A DNA stretch of 64,000 nucleotides, taken from NCBI GenBank assembly GCA_036394915.1, contig DASWEE010000061.1, positions 1-64,000 on the forward strand. Reading direction: 5' to 3'. The translations under genes and the position numbers were made by a program. The notes beneath the pieces were generated by a model. That model was not told the DNA's origin. It ran no database searches and saw only the letters and a list, made by a program, of their open reading frames with translations. Below, piece by piece: positions 25,852 to 36,000 of this stretch (positions are counted from its first letter, which is position 1; each line of letters opens with the position of its first letter). This DNA comes from JACDER01 sp036394915 (lineage in GTDB: Bacteria; Actinomycetota; Thermoleophilia; Gaiellales; Gaiellaceae).

Positions 25852-27041
25852 GTCTTGGACAAGTAGTCAGTCTCAGCGACACCGGGCGCAAGCGGCGCCA
25901 CAACGAGGACGCCTTCGTCTGCGAGCCTCCCCTGTTCGCGATCGCGGACGGAATGGGCGGGGCGCAGGCCGGCGAGGTCGCCTCCGGGCTGGCGGCGGCG
26001 GCGCTGCAGGAACACGCCGGAGAGCATGGGAGCAGCGAGAAGCGCGTCGTCGCGCTGATCCAGGAAGCGAACCGGCTCGTCTACGAGCGATCGAAGGAGG
26101 ACGCCGCGCTGTCGGGGATGGGGACGACGCTCACCCTCGCGCTCGTCGGGGATGCGCGCGTCGCGATCGGACACGTCGGCGACTCGCGGGCCTATCTGAT
26201 CCGCGACGGCGTCCTCGAGCAGATCACCGAGGACCATTCGCTCGTCGCCGAGCTGACCCGAGCCGGCAAGCTCTCCGAGGAAGAGGCCGAGACCCACCCG
26301 CAGCGGTCCGTGATCACGAGGGCGCTCGGCACCGATCCCAACGTCGACGTCGACGCGTTCACCCTCGACACGCGTGACGACGACGTGTTCATGCTCTGCT
26401 CCGACGGGCTCACGTCCATGGTCGAGGACGAGGCGATCCAGGAGATCGTCGGAAAGCGCCGCCGAAACCTCGAGCGAGCGGCGCGCGACCTGATCAAGGC
26501 CGCAAACCGAAGCGGCGGCGAGGACAACATCACCGTGATCATGTTCGAGATCTCGGAGGCGGCCGATCGCACCCTCGAGGACGTCGCCGCGGCCGAAGAG
26601 GAAGCAGAGGAGGAGGAAGAGGAGGACACCCTCTCCGGGCTCGAGGGCGTGCCGGTGATCTCGCCGGAGCGCCTCGACGAATGGGCGGTCGACGGCGACG
26701 TCCCGGAGCCGGCCGCACGTCCCCCCAAGCCGAGGCGAAGTCGCCGGCGCCTGTACTGGCTCGCAGCCGCCGTCCTCGTCGTGGTCGTGATCGGGCTGAC
26801 GGTCTTCGGTTTCTCGCAGTCCCACTTCGTCGGAGCGCAGAAGGACGGCCATCTCGCCGTGTACCAGGGCGTTCCGTTCGACCTCGGCGGCATCCACCTG
26901 TACCGCACCGTCTACGTCAGCCCGGTGCTCGCGGCCCAGCTGACGCAGCCCGAGCGGCGGCGCCTGTTCGACCACGATCTGCGCAGCTACGGTTCTGCGC
27001 GAGATGCGGTCAAGACTTATGAGCAGGAGATCGTTCCATAA
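25848..27041 (+). CDS. pstP: PP2C-type Ser/Thr phosphatase
   Basis: A 397-residue membrane phosphatase that reverses kinase signalling. The PP2C domain (about 1-235) shows RKRRHNEDAFV, FAIADGMGGAQAGEVAS, HVGDSRAYLIRDG, LTRAGKLSEEEAE, MLCSDGLTSMV and GGEDNITVIMF, with the metal-binding Asp residues intact. A very acidic linker (about 245-270), a basic patch, one transmembrane segment (about 303-325) and a 70-residue external domain follow. The stop TAA overlaps the likely start of the rodA gene as ATAA. It is in the middle of the kinase/cell-shape operon. Confidence 0.94.
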   Translation: MSLGQVVSLSDTGRKRRHNEDAFVCEPPLFAIADGMGGAQAGEVASGLAAAALQEHAGEHGSSEKRVVALIQEANRLVYERSKEDAALSGMGTTLTLALVGDARVAIGHVGDSRAYLIRDGVLEQITEDHSLVAELTRAGKLSEEEAETHPQRSVITRALGTDPNVDVDAFTLDTRDDDVFMLCSDGLTSMVEDEAIQEIVGKRRRNLERAARDLIKAANRSGGEDNITVIMFEISEAADRTLEDVAAAEEEAEEEEEEDTLSGLEGVPVISPERLDEWAVDGDVPEPAARPPKPRRSRRRLYWLAAAVLVVVVIGLTVFGFSQSHFVGAQKDGHLAVYQGVPFDLGGIHLYRTVYVSPVLAAQLTQPERRRLFDHDLRSYGSARDAVKTYEQEIVP

Positions 27042-28354
27042 GCCCACGTAATCGAGAGCTGCTCGCGCTCATCGCGGTCGGCGCTCTCACCGCGGTCGGT
27101 TTCGCCAGCGTCTACATCGCCAGGCAGTCGGTCATCTCGACCGCCTCGATCTCCTACGCAGGGGTCTTCCTCGGCCTGTTTCTGATCGCGCACGTGATCA
27201 CGCGCCTCACCGTTCCGTATGCCGACCCCTATCTGCTCCCGATGGCAGGACTCCTGACCGCGGTCGGGGTGACCGAGATCTATCGGCTCCACCCCGGCGA
27301 CGCCTTCAGGCAGGGGCTCTGGGTCGTGATCGGCGTCGCCCTGTTCGCGCTGACGCTGCTCGTGCTCGGGAAGGACTACCGGCGCCTCGAGAGCTACCGG
27401 TACATCTTCGGCCTGACCGCCGTCGGGTTGCTCGCCCTGCCCGCCTTGCCTGGGATCGGGGCGACAATCAACGGCGCCAGGCTGTGGGTCAAGCTCGGGC
27501 CGTTGCAGTTCCAGCCGGGCGAGTTCGCCAAGATCCTGCTGATCATCTTCCTCGCCGGCTACCTGCGCGAGAAGCGGGAGGTGCTCGGCCAGGGTCGTCC
27601 GAAGGACTTCGGCCCGTTGCTTCTGATCTGGGGCGGGGCGATGCTCGTGCTCGTCGAGACCGGCGACCTCGGGAGCGCGCTGCTCTTCTTCGGGATCTTC
27701 CTCGCGATGCTGTACGTCGCGACCGCCCGCGTCCTGTTCGTCGGGATCGGTGCCGCGCTCTTCGTCGGAGGCGCGGTCGCCGCATGGTCGTTCGTCTCGC
27801 GCGTACAAGAGCGCGTCACGATCTGGCTCCACCCCTGGACCGATCACGCCGTCTACTGCGCGCAGAACGGAAAGCTGGAGCTGCGCCAGGACTGCGCGAG
27901 CTACCAGCTCGTCAAATCCCTGTACTCGATGGGGAACGGCCATTTCGGTGGCACCGGCTTCGGCAAGGGGACGTTCTCGACCACGAGCGGAACGCCGCTG
28001 ATCCCGTACTTGAACACGGACTTCATCTACTCGGCGCTCGCCCAGGAGCTGGGCCTGATCGGCGTGTCAGCGCTCATCCTCGTCTACATGCTTTTCGTCG
28101 CCCGTGGGTTCAGGACGTCGCTGTTGGCGACCGACGGCTTTTCCAAGCTGCTAGCAGCCGGGCTCACGTTCGGCTTTGCGCTGCAGACGTTCATCATCGT
28201 CGGCGGGATCCTGCGATTGATTCCCCTGACCGGAATCACGCTCCCGTTCGTCAGCTACGGCGGCTCGAGCGTGGTTGCGAACTTCATCCTGCTCGCGGGG
28301 CTCCTGCTGATCTCGAACCGAGCGAACGCGCATGTGAGGAGTGAGAGCGCGTGA
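27038..28354 (+). CDS. rodA: FtsW/RodA/SpoVE family peptidoglycan polymerase, non-canonical start
   Basis: A SEDS-family glycosyltransferase of about 438 residues with around 10-12 membrane segments that polymerises lipid II. Typical are GPLQFQPGEFAKI, ETGDLGSALLFFG, NTDFIYSALAQELG and LTGITLPFVSYGGSSVV. The frame contains family-like sequence (RNRELLALIAVGALTAVGFAS) from 27047 on, yet no ATG, GTG or TTG occurs between the upstream in-frame stop (27020-27022) and the GTG at 27194, which would delete two membrane segments. ATA at 27038 overlaps the phosphatase stop as ATAA, mirroring the ATGA/GTGA overlaps elsewhere, so I start there. CTG 27059 is an alternative. Confidence 0.8.
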   Translation: MSPRNRELLALIAVGALTAVGFASVYIARQSVISTASISYAGVFLGLFLIAHVITRLTVPYADPYLLPMAGLLTAVGVTEIYRLHPGDAFRQGLWVVIGVALFALTLLVLGKDYRRLESYRYIFGLTAVGLLALPALPGIGATINGARLWVKLGPLQFQPGEFAKILLIIFLAGYLREKREVLGQGRPKDFGPLLLIWGGAMLVLVETGDLGSALLFFGIFLAMLYVATARVLFVGIGAALFVGGAVAAWSFVSRVQERVTIWLHPWTDHAVYCAQNGKLELRQDCASYQLVKSLYSMGNGHFGGTGFGKGTFSTTSGTPLIPYLNTDFIYSALAQELGLIGVSALILVYMLFVARGFRTSLLATDGFSKLLAAGLTFGFALQTFIIVGGILRLIPLTGITLPFVSYGGSSVVANFILLAGLLLISNRANAHVRSESA

Positions 28355-29841
28355 ACCGCCAGATCAGCCACGCGGCGACGTTTGCGCTCGTGCTGCTCGT
28401 CGCGCTAATCCTCGGCACGACGTACTGGCAAACCTGGCAGTCGGGAACCCTCGCGGCCAAGCAGGACAACGCCATCCAGCGTGTGGCGCAGTTCACTGTC
28501 AAGCGCGGGAAGTTCTTCGGGCCGGGCGGGCACCTGGTCTACGCGACGAACGTCCGCCGCAAGGTGAACGGACAGACCTTCTACTTTCGCCGCTACCCGG
28601 CTCTGGGCCTGCTGGCGCAGACGGTCGGCTACTCGACGCAGGTGCGCTCGCGCACGGGGCTCGAGGAGTCGCTGAACGACTACCTCACCGGGACGAACTC
28701 GAACCTGAACACAGTGCTCCGTACGACCGTCGACCGGTTGAAGGGCGCGACGATCACCGGCAACAACGTCTTCCTGACCGTGAACGCGCACGCGCAGCGG
28801 GTGGCGCTGAACGCGCTCGGGACTCAGTGCGGCGCCGTCGTCGCGCTCGAGCCCTCGACCGGGAAGGTGCTCGTCCTCGCCTCCAGCCCCACCTTCAACC
28901 CGAACCTCGCCGAGAAGGACTTCGGCGCGATTTCGAAGATCAAGGCCCACTGCCAACCAGCCTCGCCGCTCGTCAACCGCGGGACGGCCGGCCTGTTCAC
29001 CCCGGGCTCGAGCTTCAAGGTGGTGACGGCCGCCGCGGCGCTCGACACCGGCAGATTCACGCCCGAGTCCGAGTTCTACGACCCCGGCTATTGCATCGAG
29101 TACGGGAAGAGGGTCCGCAATGCCGGCGACCCGGAGAGCCCAGAGCAATTCGGAACCCTGAGCTTCTTCACCGCTCTCGAGCATTCGGTCAACTCGGTCT
29201 TCTGCAAGGTCGGAATCGCGCTGGGCGGGCGGACGATCCTCGACTACGCGAAGCGGTTCGGCTTCTACTCGCTGCCGCCGCTCGAGACGCCCTCAAACGA
29301 GCGCTCGCCGAGCGGCCTCTATGACAAGAACGGGCGCCTGTTCTTCCCGCAGCACGACAACCAGGTCGACCCGGGGCGCCTTGCATTCGGGCAAGAGCGC
29401 CTACGCGTGACCCCGCTCCAGATGGCGATGGTGGCCGCCGGGGTCGCGAACAACGGCGTCGTGATGAAGCCCTACGTCGTCGACCGGATCGAGCAGCCGA
29501 ACGGCTCGCTCGTCACGCGTACCTCCCCGCGCGAGCTCGGTCGCGCGATCAAGCCGAAGACGGCCAACGAGCTCAACTCGATGATGCAGGCGGTCGTGAC
29601 GGGCGGAACGGGGACGGCCGCGCAGATCCCGGGTGTCCCCGTCGCCGGCAAGACCGGTACGGCCGAGACCGGTAACTCCGGGATCAACACGACCTGGTTC
29701 ATCGCCTTCGCGCCGGCCGACCATCCGCGGTTCGCGGTCGCCGTCGTGCTCCAGAACCAGACCGGCTTCGGCGGCTCGACGGCCGCCCCGATCGCCAAGA
29801 CGGTGTTGCAGGCCCTCCTCGCAGTCCCGTCGAACTCCTAA
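28351..29841 (+). CDS. pbpA: class B penicillin-binding protein (PbpA/FtsI-like transpeptidase)
   Basis: A 496-residue transpeptidase that cross-links peptidoglycan. One N-terminal membrane anchor (about 7-27), a dimerisation-type domain, then the catalytic domain with the active Ser in S220SFK223, SVN at 279-281 and KTG at 434-436. It acts with the neighbouring RodA-type glycosyltransferase as a SEDS-bPBP pair, as in other actinobacteria. It begins at GTG overlapping the rodA stop (GTGA), and pknB starts 10 bp after its end. Confidence 0.95.
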   Translation: MNRQISHAATFALVLLVALILGTTYWQTWQSGTLAAKQDNAIQRVAQFTVKRGKFFGPGGHLVYATNVRRKVNGQTFYFRRYPALGLLAQTVGYSTQVRSRTGLEESLNDYLTGTNSNLNTVLRTTVDRLKGATITGNNVFLTVNAHAQRVALNALGTQCGAVVALEPSTGKVLVLASSPTFNPNLAEKDFGAISKIKAHCQPASPLVNRGTAGLFTPGSSFKVVTAAAALDTGRFTPESEFYDPGYCIEYGKRVRNAGDPESPEQFGTLSFFTALEHSVNSVFCKVGIALGGRTILDYAKRFGFYSLPPLETPSNERSPSGLYDKNGRLFFPQHDNQVDPGRLAFGQERLRVTPLQMAMVAAGVANNGVVMKPYVVDRIEQPNGSLVTRTSPRELGRAIKPKTANELNSMMQAVVTGGTGTAAQIPGVPVAGKTGTAETGNSGINTTWFIAFAPADHPRFAVAVVLQNQTGFGGSTAAPIAKTVLQALLAVPSNS

Positions 29842-29851
29842 CCTGTACGGA

Positions 29852-31801
29852 ATGGCGGTATCCGACACCCTGATCGACACCCTCTTCGACGGGCGGTACC
29901 GCATCGTCCGCAAGCTGGGGACGGGCGGGATGGCAGCCGTCTATCTCGCCGAGGATCAGGAGCTCGGGCGCCGGGTCGCGATCAAGATCCTGGACGAGCG
30001 CCACGCGAGCGACGAGCAGTTCGTCGAGCGCTTCCGCCGCGAGGCCAAGAACGCAGCGGCGCTCTCCCACCCGAACATCGTCTCGATCTACGACCGAGGA
30101 GAGGCCGAGGGCACCTACTACATTGCGATGGAGTACCTGGACGGGCGCACGCTCAAGGAGCTGCTCGTCCGCTTCGGGACGCCGCCGGTGCGGATCGCGG
30201 TCGGCTACGTGCGCCAGATCCTCGCGGGACTCGCGTTCGCGCACAAGCACGGGCTCGTCCACCGGGACATCAAGCCGCACAACGTCCTCGTCGATTCGGG
30301 CGGCCACGTCAAGGTGACCGACTTCGGGATCGCCCGCTCCGGCACGAGCCAGATGACGGAGGCCGGCTCGATCATCGGGACGGCCCAGTACCTCTCCCCC
30401 GAGCAGGCGAGGGGCGCCCCGGTCGACCAGCGCTCCGACATCTACTCGGTCGGGGTTCTGCTCTACGAGCTGTTGACGGGGTCGGTTCCGTTCACCGGGG
30501 ACACGCCCGTCGAGATCGCGATGAAGCACCTGTCGGCCGTTCCGCAGCCTCCCTCGAAGAAGCGGCCCGACGTCGGGCGCGGGCTCGACCTCGCGGTCGT
30601 TCGCGCGCTTGCGAAGGATCCGGACGAGCGCTACCAGACGGCCGAGGAGATGGACGCCGAGCTGGCTCGGATCGAGCAGGGGCTTCGCGTCAGCGACGAG
30701 ACCGCCGACGCCGCGACGGCCGTGCTCTCGGGCTCCGGAATCGACACAACCGCCGTCCGGCGCGCCCCTGTCGTCACGAGCGGTGCGTACCGTCGTCCTC
30801 CATATGTCGGATACGAGGAGCCGATGAGGAAGCGCCCGCGCTGGCCGTGGCTGCTGGCGCTGCTCCTGCTCGTGGCCGCCGGAGTCGGCGGCTGGTACGC
30901 GTACACGAAGCTCCAGGATCAGCTAGGAGCGAGCAAGCTCGTCTCCGTTCCGTTCGTCGAGAGTCAGGTCGAGCGCCTCGCGGTCCAGAACATCGACGAC
31001 GCCGGTCTCAGGGCCAAGGTGATCCGGAGGCACAACGCGGACGTCACGAAGGGGAAGGTCTACGACCAGGACCCAGGCGGCGGGGAGAAGATCCCCCGCG
31101 GGAACCTCGTCACGATCTACGTCTCGCAAGGGCTTCCGCAGGTGACGGTTCCCGACCTGGTCGGAAGGTCGGAATCGGAGGCGAAATCGTTACTTCAGGC
31201 GCAGCACCTGCGCTATGACCAGCACAGCGTTCCGAACAACCAGCCGGAGGGAACGGTGGTCGCCCAGGATCCGGGCGCGGGCGCACGCGTAAAGCAGAAC
31301 ACCGTCGTCCGGATCAACGTCTCGAGCGGCCCGCAGCTCGTCGGGGTGCCGTCGGTGGTCGGGAGGTCGTACGCGGATGCCCTCGGCGAGCTCCAGGGCC
31401 TCGGCTTTGCGGTCCGCCGCATCGACGTCCAGTCGAACGAGCCGGCCGAGACGGTCACCAACCAGGACCCGGCCCCGAACTCGGCCCAGCCGAAGGGGTC
31501 AACCGTCACGCTCAAGGTCTCCAGGGGGCCGTCCACCACCGCGATCCCGGACGTCAGGGGTCTCGACCAGGACACGGCAACGGCGACGCTCAGGTCGGCC
31601 GGCTTCCAGGTCTCCGTCCAGCAGACGGACACGGTCGACCCGGCCGAGGACGGAATCGTGCTCAGCCAGATCCCGCACGCCGGCAAGCAGGCGGACGTCG
31701 GCTCGACCGTGACGATCACGGTCGGCGTCCTCGTCCAGCAGCCGACCGAGACGACGCCCACGACCCCGACCGAAACGACGACGACGTCGGTCTCGCCGTG
31801 A
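29852..31801 (+). CDS. pknB: Ser/Thr protein kinase PknB with four PASTA domains
   Basis: A 649-residue receptor kinase. The kinase domain (about 14-275) has LGTGGMAAVYLAED, RVAIKIL, HRDIKPHNVLV, DFGIARSG, GTAQYLSPEQARG and RSDIYSVGVLLYELL. After a juxtamembrane stretch come one membrane segment (about 330-350) and four PASTA repeats (starting near VSVPFVESQ, VTVPDLVGRS, VGVPSVVGRS and TAIPDVRGLD), which bind muropeptides or lipid II, then a Thr/Pro tail. It matches mycobacterial PknB in domain order and PASTA number. ATG 29852 is the start that preserves the usual short N-terminus. No pknA is present in this operon. Confidence 0.95.
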   Translation: MAVSDTLIDTLFDGRYRIVRKLGTGGMAAVYLAEDQELGRRVAIKILDERHASDEQFVERFRREAKNAAALSHPNIVSIYDRGEAEGTYYIAMEYLDGRTLKELLVRFGTPPVRIAVGYVRQILAGLAFAHKHGLVHRDIKPHNVLVDSGGHVKVTDFGIARSGTSQMTEAGSIIGTAQYLSPEQARGAPVDQRSDIYSVGVLLYELLTGSVPFTGDTPVEIAMKHLSAVPQPPSKKRPDVGRGLDLAVVRALAKDPDERYQTAEEMDAELARIEQGLRVSDETADAATAVLSGSGIDTTAVRRAPVVTSGAYRRPPYVGYEEPMRKRPRWPWLLALLLLVAAGVGGWYAYTKLQDQLGASKLVSVPFVESQVERLAVQNIDDAGLRAKVIRRHNADVTKGKVYDQDPGGGEKIPRGNLVTIYVSQGLPQVTVPDLVGRSESEAKSLLQAQHLRYDQHSVPNNQPEGTVVAQDPGAGARVKQNTVVRINVSSGPQLVGVPSVVGRSYADALGELQGLGFAVRRIDVQSNEPAETVTNQDPAPNSAQPKGSTVTLKVSRGPSTTAIPDVRGLDQDTATATLRSAGFQVSVQQTDTVDPAEDGIVLSQIPHAGKQADVGSTVTITVGVLVQQPTETTPTTPTETTTTSVSP

Positions 31802-31826
31802 ACGTCGCTCGCCTCCGGCTCGCTCC

Positions 31827-31899
31827 CGTGGGGGAAACCATGTTTCCCCCACGAGCCCCCTTCTTAGAACCCGAGGCGGGGGAACCTCCCGGTTCCCCC
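31827..31899 (+). repeat. dispersed hairpin repeat (family A), two hairpins
   Basis: CGTGGGGGAAACCATG (from 31827) forms a hairpin to 31853, and GGGGGAACC/GGTTCCCCC a second at 31878-31899. The first hairpin plus the following GAGCCCCCTTCTT matches the copy at 55006-55045 nearly base for base. It lies between pknB and ddl and could weakly insulate them, but no T-tract follows. Confidence 0.75.
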
Positions 31900-31914
31900 A
31901 CGCCCCCTCCACAC

Positions 31915-31943
31915 GCTCATAGGCCAAAGGAAGGCCTATGAGC
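31915..31943 (+). promoter_or_regulatory. hairpin enclosing the ddl ribosome site
   Basis: GCTCATAGGCC (31915-31925) and GGCCTATGAGC (31933-31943) are perfect 11-bp inverted repeats around AAAGGAA. The ribosome binding sequence sits in the loop and the ATG (31938) in the 3' arm. In mRNA this would sequester the start codon and could control ddl translation; alternatively it is an inverted copy of the gene start left by the neighbouring repeat. Confidence 0.6.
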
Positions 31944-32978
31944 GGCCTCAACGGAAGGGTCCGAGTGGCCGTCGTGATGGGCGGGCGCTCGAGCGAGCAC
32001 GAGATCTCGCTCGCCTCCGCCCGCTCCGTGCTCGAGGCGCTCGATCCAGAGCGCTACGACGCCGTGACGGTCGCGATCGACCGCGAGGGCCGCTGGGAGC
32101 TCGGAAGCGGCGACACCCGGGCGCTCGAAGGTGCCAGCGCAGCCGAGACGCTGCCCGTTCCCACCGCTTCCGTGCCGGCGACTCTCGGCGAGGTGGACGT
32201 CGTCCTGCCGATCCTGCACGGGCCGTTCGGCGAGGACGGCACCGTCCAGGGGCTGCTCGAGCTCGCGGGAGTTCCGTACGTCGGCGCCGGCGTCACCGCC
32301 TCGGCACTCTGCATGGACAAGGACCTGTTCAAGTCGGTGATGCGCGACCACGACGTTCCCGTCGCGCGCAACGTCACGCTCAGGCCAGGCGACCCGCTCG
32401 AGAATCCGTTCGGGTTCCCGGTGTTCGTCAAGCCTGCACGGCTCGGATCGTCGGTCGGGATCACGAAGGCGTTCTCGCCGGAAGAGCTCGAACGGGCCGT
32501 GGCGCTCGCGTTCGAGCACGACGAGAAGGTGCTGGTCGAGGAGTTCGTGCCGGGCGTCGAGGTCGAGTGCAGCGTGCTCGGCAACCGGGACAACCCGATC
32601 GCGTCGCTGCCCGGCGAGATCGTGTCCCACGGCTTCACCGGCGTCGACTGGTACGACTTCTCGGCCAAGTACGACGAAGGCGGCATGGACCTGATCATCC
32701 CGCCGCGGATCCCGAAGGAGGCGATCGCCCGCGTCCAGGAGCTGGCGGTGCGCTCGTTCGTCGCGAGCGAGTGCGAGGGGATGGCGCGCGTCGACTTCTT
32801 CGTCCGCGAGAGCGGCGAGGTGATCGTCAACGAGCTGAACACGATCCCCGGCTTCACCGCGACGAGCGTGTACGCGAAGCTGTTCGAGGCCTCCGGGATC
32901 TCGTATCCCGAGCTGCTCGACCGGCTCGTGCAGCTCGCGCTCGAGCGGCACGAGCGCCGTTCCCGGCTCCGGTTCTGA
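31938..32978 (+). CDS. ddl: D-alanine--D-alanine ligase
   Basis: A 346-residue ATP-grasp ligase that makes D-Ala-D-Ala for peptidoglycan. Visible: VAVVMGGRSSEHEISL at the N-terminus, LHGPFGEDGTVQGLLEL, PVFVKPARLGSSVGI, EKVLVEEFVPGVEVE, and the metal/phosphate region ARVDFFVRESGEVIVNELNTIPGFT. Length is normal. The ATG at 31938 has the site AAAGGAAGG upstream, located in the loop of an 11-bp hairpin. The gene follows the kinase/cell-wall operon after a repeat element and fits the same cell-wall theme. Confidence 0.96.
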   Translation: MSGLNGRVRVAVVMGGRSSEHEISLASARSVLEALDPERYDAVTVAIDREGRWELGSGDTRALEGASAAETLPVPTASVPATLGEVDVVLPILHGPFGEDGTVQGLLELAGVPYVGAGVTASALCMDKDLFKSVMRDHDVPVARNVTLRPGDPLENPFGFPVFVKPARLGSSVGITKAFSPEELERAVALAFEHDEKVLVEEFVPGVEVECSVLGNRDNPIASLPGEIVSHGFTGVDWYDFSAKYDEGGMDLIIPPRIPKEAIARVQELAVRSFVASECEGMARVDFFVRESGEVIVNELNTIPGFTATSVYAKLFEASGISYPELLDRLVQLALERHERRSRLRF

Positions 32979-32989
32979 TCCGCCTTCGC

Positions 32990-33010
32990 CGAGGGACAGT
33001 CCCTGTTAAG
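32990..33010. repeat. 21-bp repeat also found inside sufD
   Basis: GAGGGACAGTCCCTGTTAAG (with a preceding C) is identical, in inverted orientation, to 54472-54492 within sufD. It contains the palindrome AGGGACAGTCCCT. Here it lies in the short gap between the convergent ddl and cyclase genes. AGCTGTCCC follows at 33011. Confidence 0.75.
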
Positions 33011-33023
33011 AGCTGTCCCGGAT

Positions 33024-36000
33024 TCAGGCCGGAGTCAGGAGCGCACGCGTTTGCTCGGCGTGCCAGTCGAGGCCCATCGCCTCGAAGCGCTCCAGCGCCT
33101 GCCGGATCAGCTCGTCGTCCTCGCGCACCTGACCGAGCGCGCGCAGGACGAACGGCTCGAAGTACGACTCGGGCTTGAGAAAATACTGCGACTCGTCCTC
33201 GACGCGGGCCTTCTCCTCCAGGGCGACGAGCGCCTCGAGCCGTGCCGCCCAGCCCGAAGGAAAGAACCAGGTCTGCCGGAGCATGCCAAGCGGGTCGGCA
33301 ACCATGCGCTCCACGCTCTCGAGATCCCCTCGGGCGAGGGCAAGGCGGATCAAGGGCCCGCTGAGCACTTCCTCGTACCCCTCCATGCCCAGGTCGTTCG
33401 CCTCTTCCTCGAGCGCACGCGACTGCTGCTCATCGTCGAGGTAAGCACTCGCGACGGCGCCGATCAGCAACGAGCGGCTATTGCGGATGCACGGCGTGGC
33501 GAGGTTGAGACGAACCCGTTCGCGCAGGTCTGGAAGCAGCTCGCGGACCCGATCCCACTCTCCCGTCAGTTCGTAGACCTCCATGAGAATCCCGACCCCG
33601 TGCAGCCGGTGATGGGCCGAGAGGGTGGAGCACAACTCCTCGTTGGCGTGAGCGATGCGTCGCGCTTCGCCGAAGTTCGCGTTGGCAATGCAGACCGGGA
33701 TCATGGCGCAGTAGAGATCGTGGAGGTGGTCCGGGTCGGTGATCTGGTCCAGGAGATCGAACCGCCGCTGCTCCCAGCTCAGTGCCTCGGGGTACTGCTG
33801 GTTTGCGAAGGCTGCGACGGCGCGGGCTTCCAAGGCGTACGAACGAAGATCCAGATCGCCGATCCGGTTGGCGATCGCACTCGCCTCCGCCGGCAATGCC
33901 TGCGACTTGGTGTGGCTCCAGTAGCAGCTCGAGATTAGCGCCCGCGCACGGGCCGGGCTCTCGGGAGGTGCCAGCTCGAGGGCCTGCTCGATCCAGCCCT
34001 CGACCAGCTCCCGGTCCGGACGGCGCTTCCACATGCCGGAGCGTGCCGTCGTGTGGAAGGCCAGCCAGCTGTACGTCTCGGCGCACGTCTCGCGGTCGAG
34101 GCACGTCTTGAGCGAGTTCTGCATCGCGGTCCAGAACGCCTCTCCGTCGAACTTGAGCGCGTTCGCCTGGCCGATCTTCCGCCAGAGCTCGGATTCCTTG
34201 GCTTCATCGGGTCCGAGCTCGAGGGCTCGGTGGAAGAGCGCTAGTGCGTCGTCGATCTCGTAACGGCCGCCGGCCAGATCTCCGGCCCGCTCGAGCCAGA
34301 TCAATGCGTTCTCCCGCAGCCGTTCGAGCTCCGCCTCCTCGCCGGTCCAAGCTAGATCGGCGTCCTCGGGGTTAACGGCGGCGGCGTAGTGGTGGCCAAG
34401 CAGGGCGGCGTACTCGTCGCGGGCCTCGCCGGCGCGCTCCATCCACCGAGCGAAAGCGGCATGCAGACGAGCGCGCCGCGCCTTCGGCAGGCTCGCGTAC
34501 GCAACCTCCCGGGTGAGCGCGTGCTTGATCGCAAACTCACGCTCGCCAAGCATCGAGGAGCCGGAACGGCGGCGGATGAAATCCCGCTCCTCCAGCAGTC
34601 CGAAGTCCGGCTCGGCTCCGTCGAGCAGCTCGCGCACGGGGCCGGCCCAGAAGGTGCGCCCGATCACCGCGGCGGCCTGCAGCGCCGCCTTCTCCGCCGG
34701 CGGCAGCAGGTCGATGCGCGCCGCGAGCACTGCTTGCACCGAATCCGGAATCTCGAACCCCTCGGGCAGCTCGCGCGCCGTCCAGGTTCCGTTCGAGCGA
34801 GCCAGCAGACCACGGTCGATCAGCGTCCCGACAACCTCCTCGACGAAGAAGGGGTTGCCTCCGGCGCGCTCGACGAGAGCCTCGCAGACACGATCCGGCA
34901 GCTTGGCCGCGAGTAGCTCCGACACGAGCTGCGCGGTCTGCCGCTCGGAGAGCGGCTCGAGGCCGAGCAGCGACGCATTCCGCCTCCCTCCGCCCCAGGC
35001 GGGTCGCGTGTCCAAAATCTCGGGACGGGAGGTTCCGATCAAGAAGAGCGGCCCGCGCACGTCGAGCAGAAGACGATCGAGGAGATCCAGCAGCTCCTCC
35101 TCGGCCCAGTGCAGATCCTCGACGAGCATCACGACCGGCCGCTCGGCGGTGAGCGCGTCGAGGAACTCGGTCGCCGCCTCGTGTAACCGTTCCCTTGCCG
35201 CTAGCGGATGCAGGTCGGCCGCGACGTCGAGGCCGAGCGCCAAACCGAGGATCTCGCGGCCGCTCAGCCGCTCGAGCACCGTCTCGGGCGAGTCCGTGTC
35301 GAGGATCCAGAGGTGCTCCTTCAGAATCTCCGCCAGCGGCCAGTAGGTGATTCCGTGTCCGTACGAGAGACACCGGCCCGTCCGCCGCATCGGCTCGGGC
35401 GACTCTTCGGCGAGCAACTGCCAGAGCTCGCGAATGAGTCTCGTTTTGCCGACCCCGGCGTCACCCATGATCGTGACGAGGTGCGGCTCTTCGCGGTCGA
35501 CGACGCGCCGGTACGTCGCCCGCAGGAGCTCGATCTCCGTATCCCGGCCGACGAAAGCCTCGTGGAGGCCACCGACGCCCCGCGGGCGCATCAGCGTCAG
35601 GGCGCGGACGACGCGGCGGCAAACGACGCCGCTCGACTTCCCTTTGACCTCGACCGTGCGCGGCTCGTCGAACTCGAACGCGCCACGAGCCGCTGAAACG
35701 GTTCGCTCCCCGACGAGGATCTCTCCGGGGAGGGCGGCCTGCTCGAGCCTGGCCGCCACGTTGACCGCGTCACCCGTCACGAACGAGCTTCCCTCGCGCG
35801 GCCGGCCGACGACGACTTCGCCGGTATTGACGCCGATCCGGAGCTGAAGCGGAGCCTCGAGCCGGCGCTGCATCGAGAGCGCCGCGTGGAGTGCGCGCTC
35901 CGCGTGGTCCTCCAGTGCCGCCGGAGCGCCGAAGGCCGCCATCACTGCGTCGCCGGCGAACTTCTCGACCGTGCCGCCCGCATCCCCGATCTCGGCGGCC

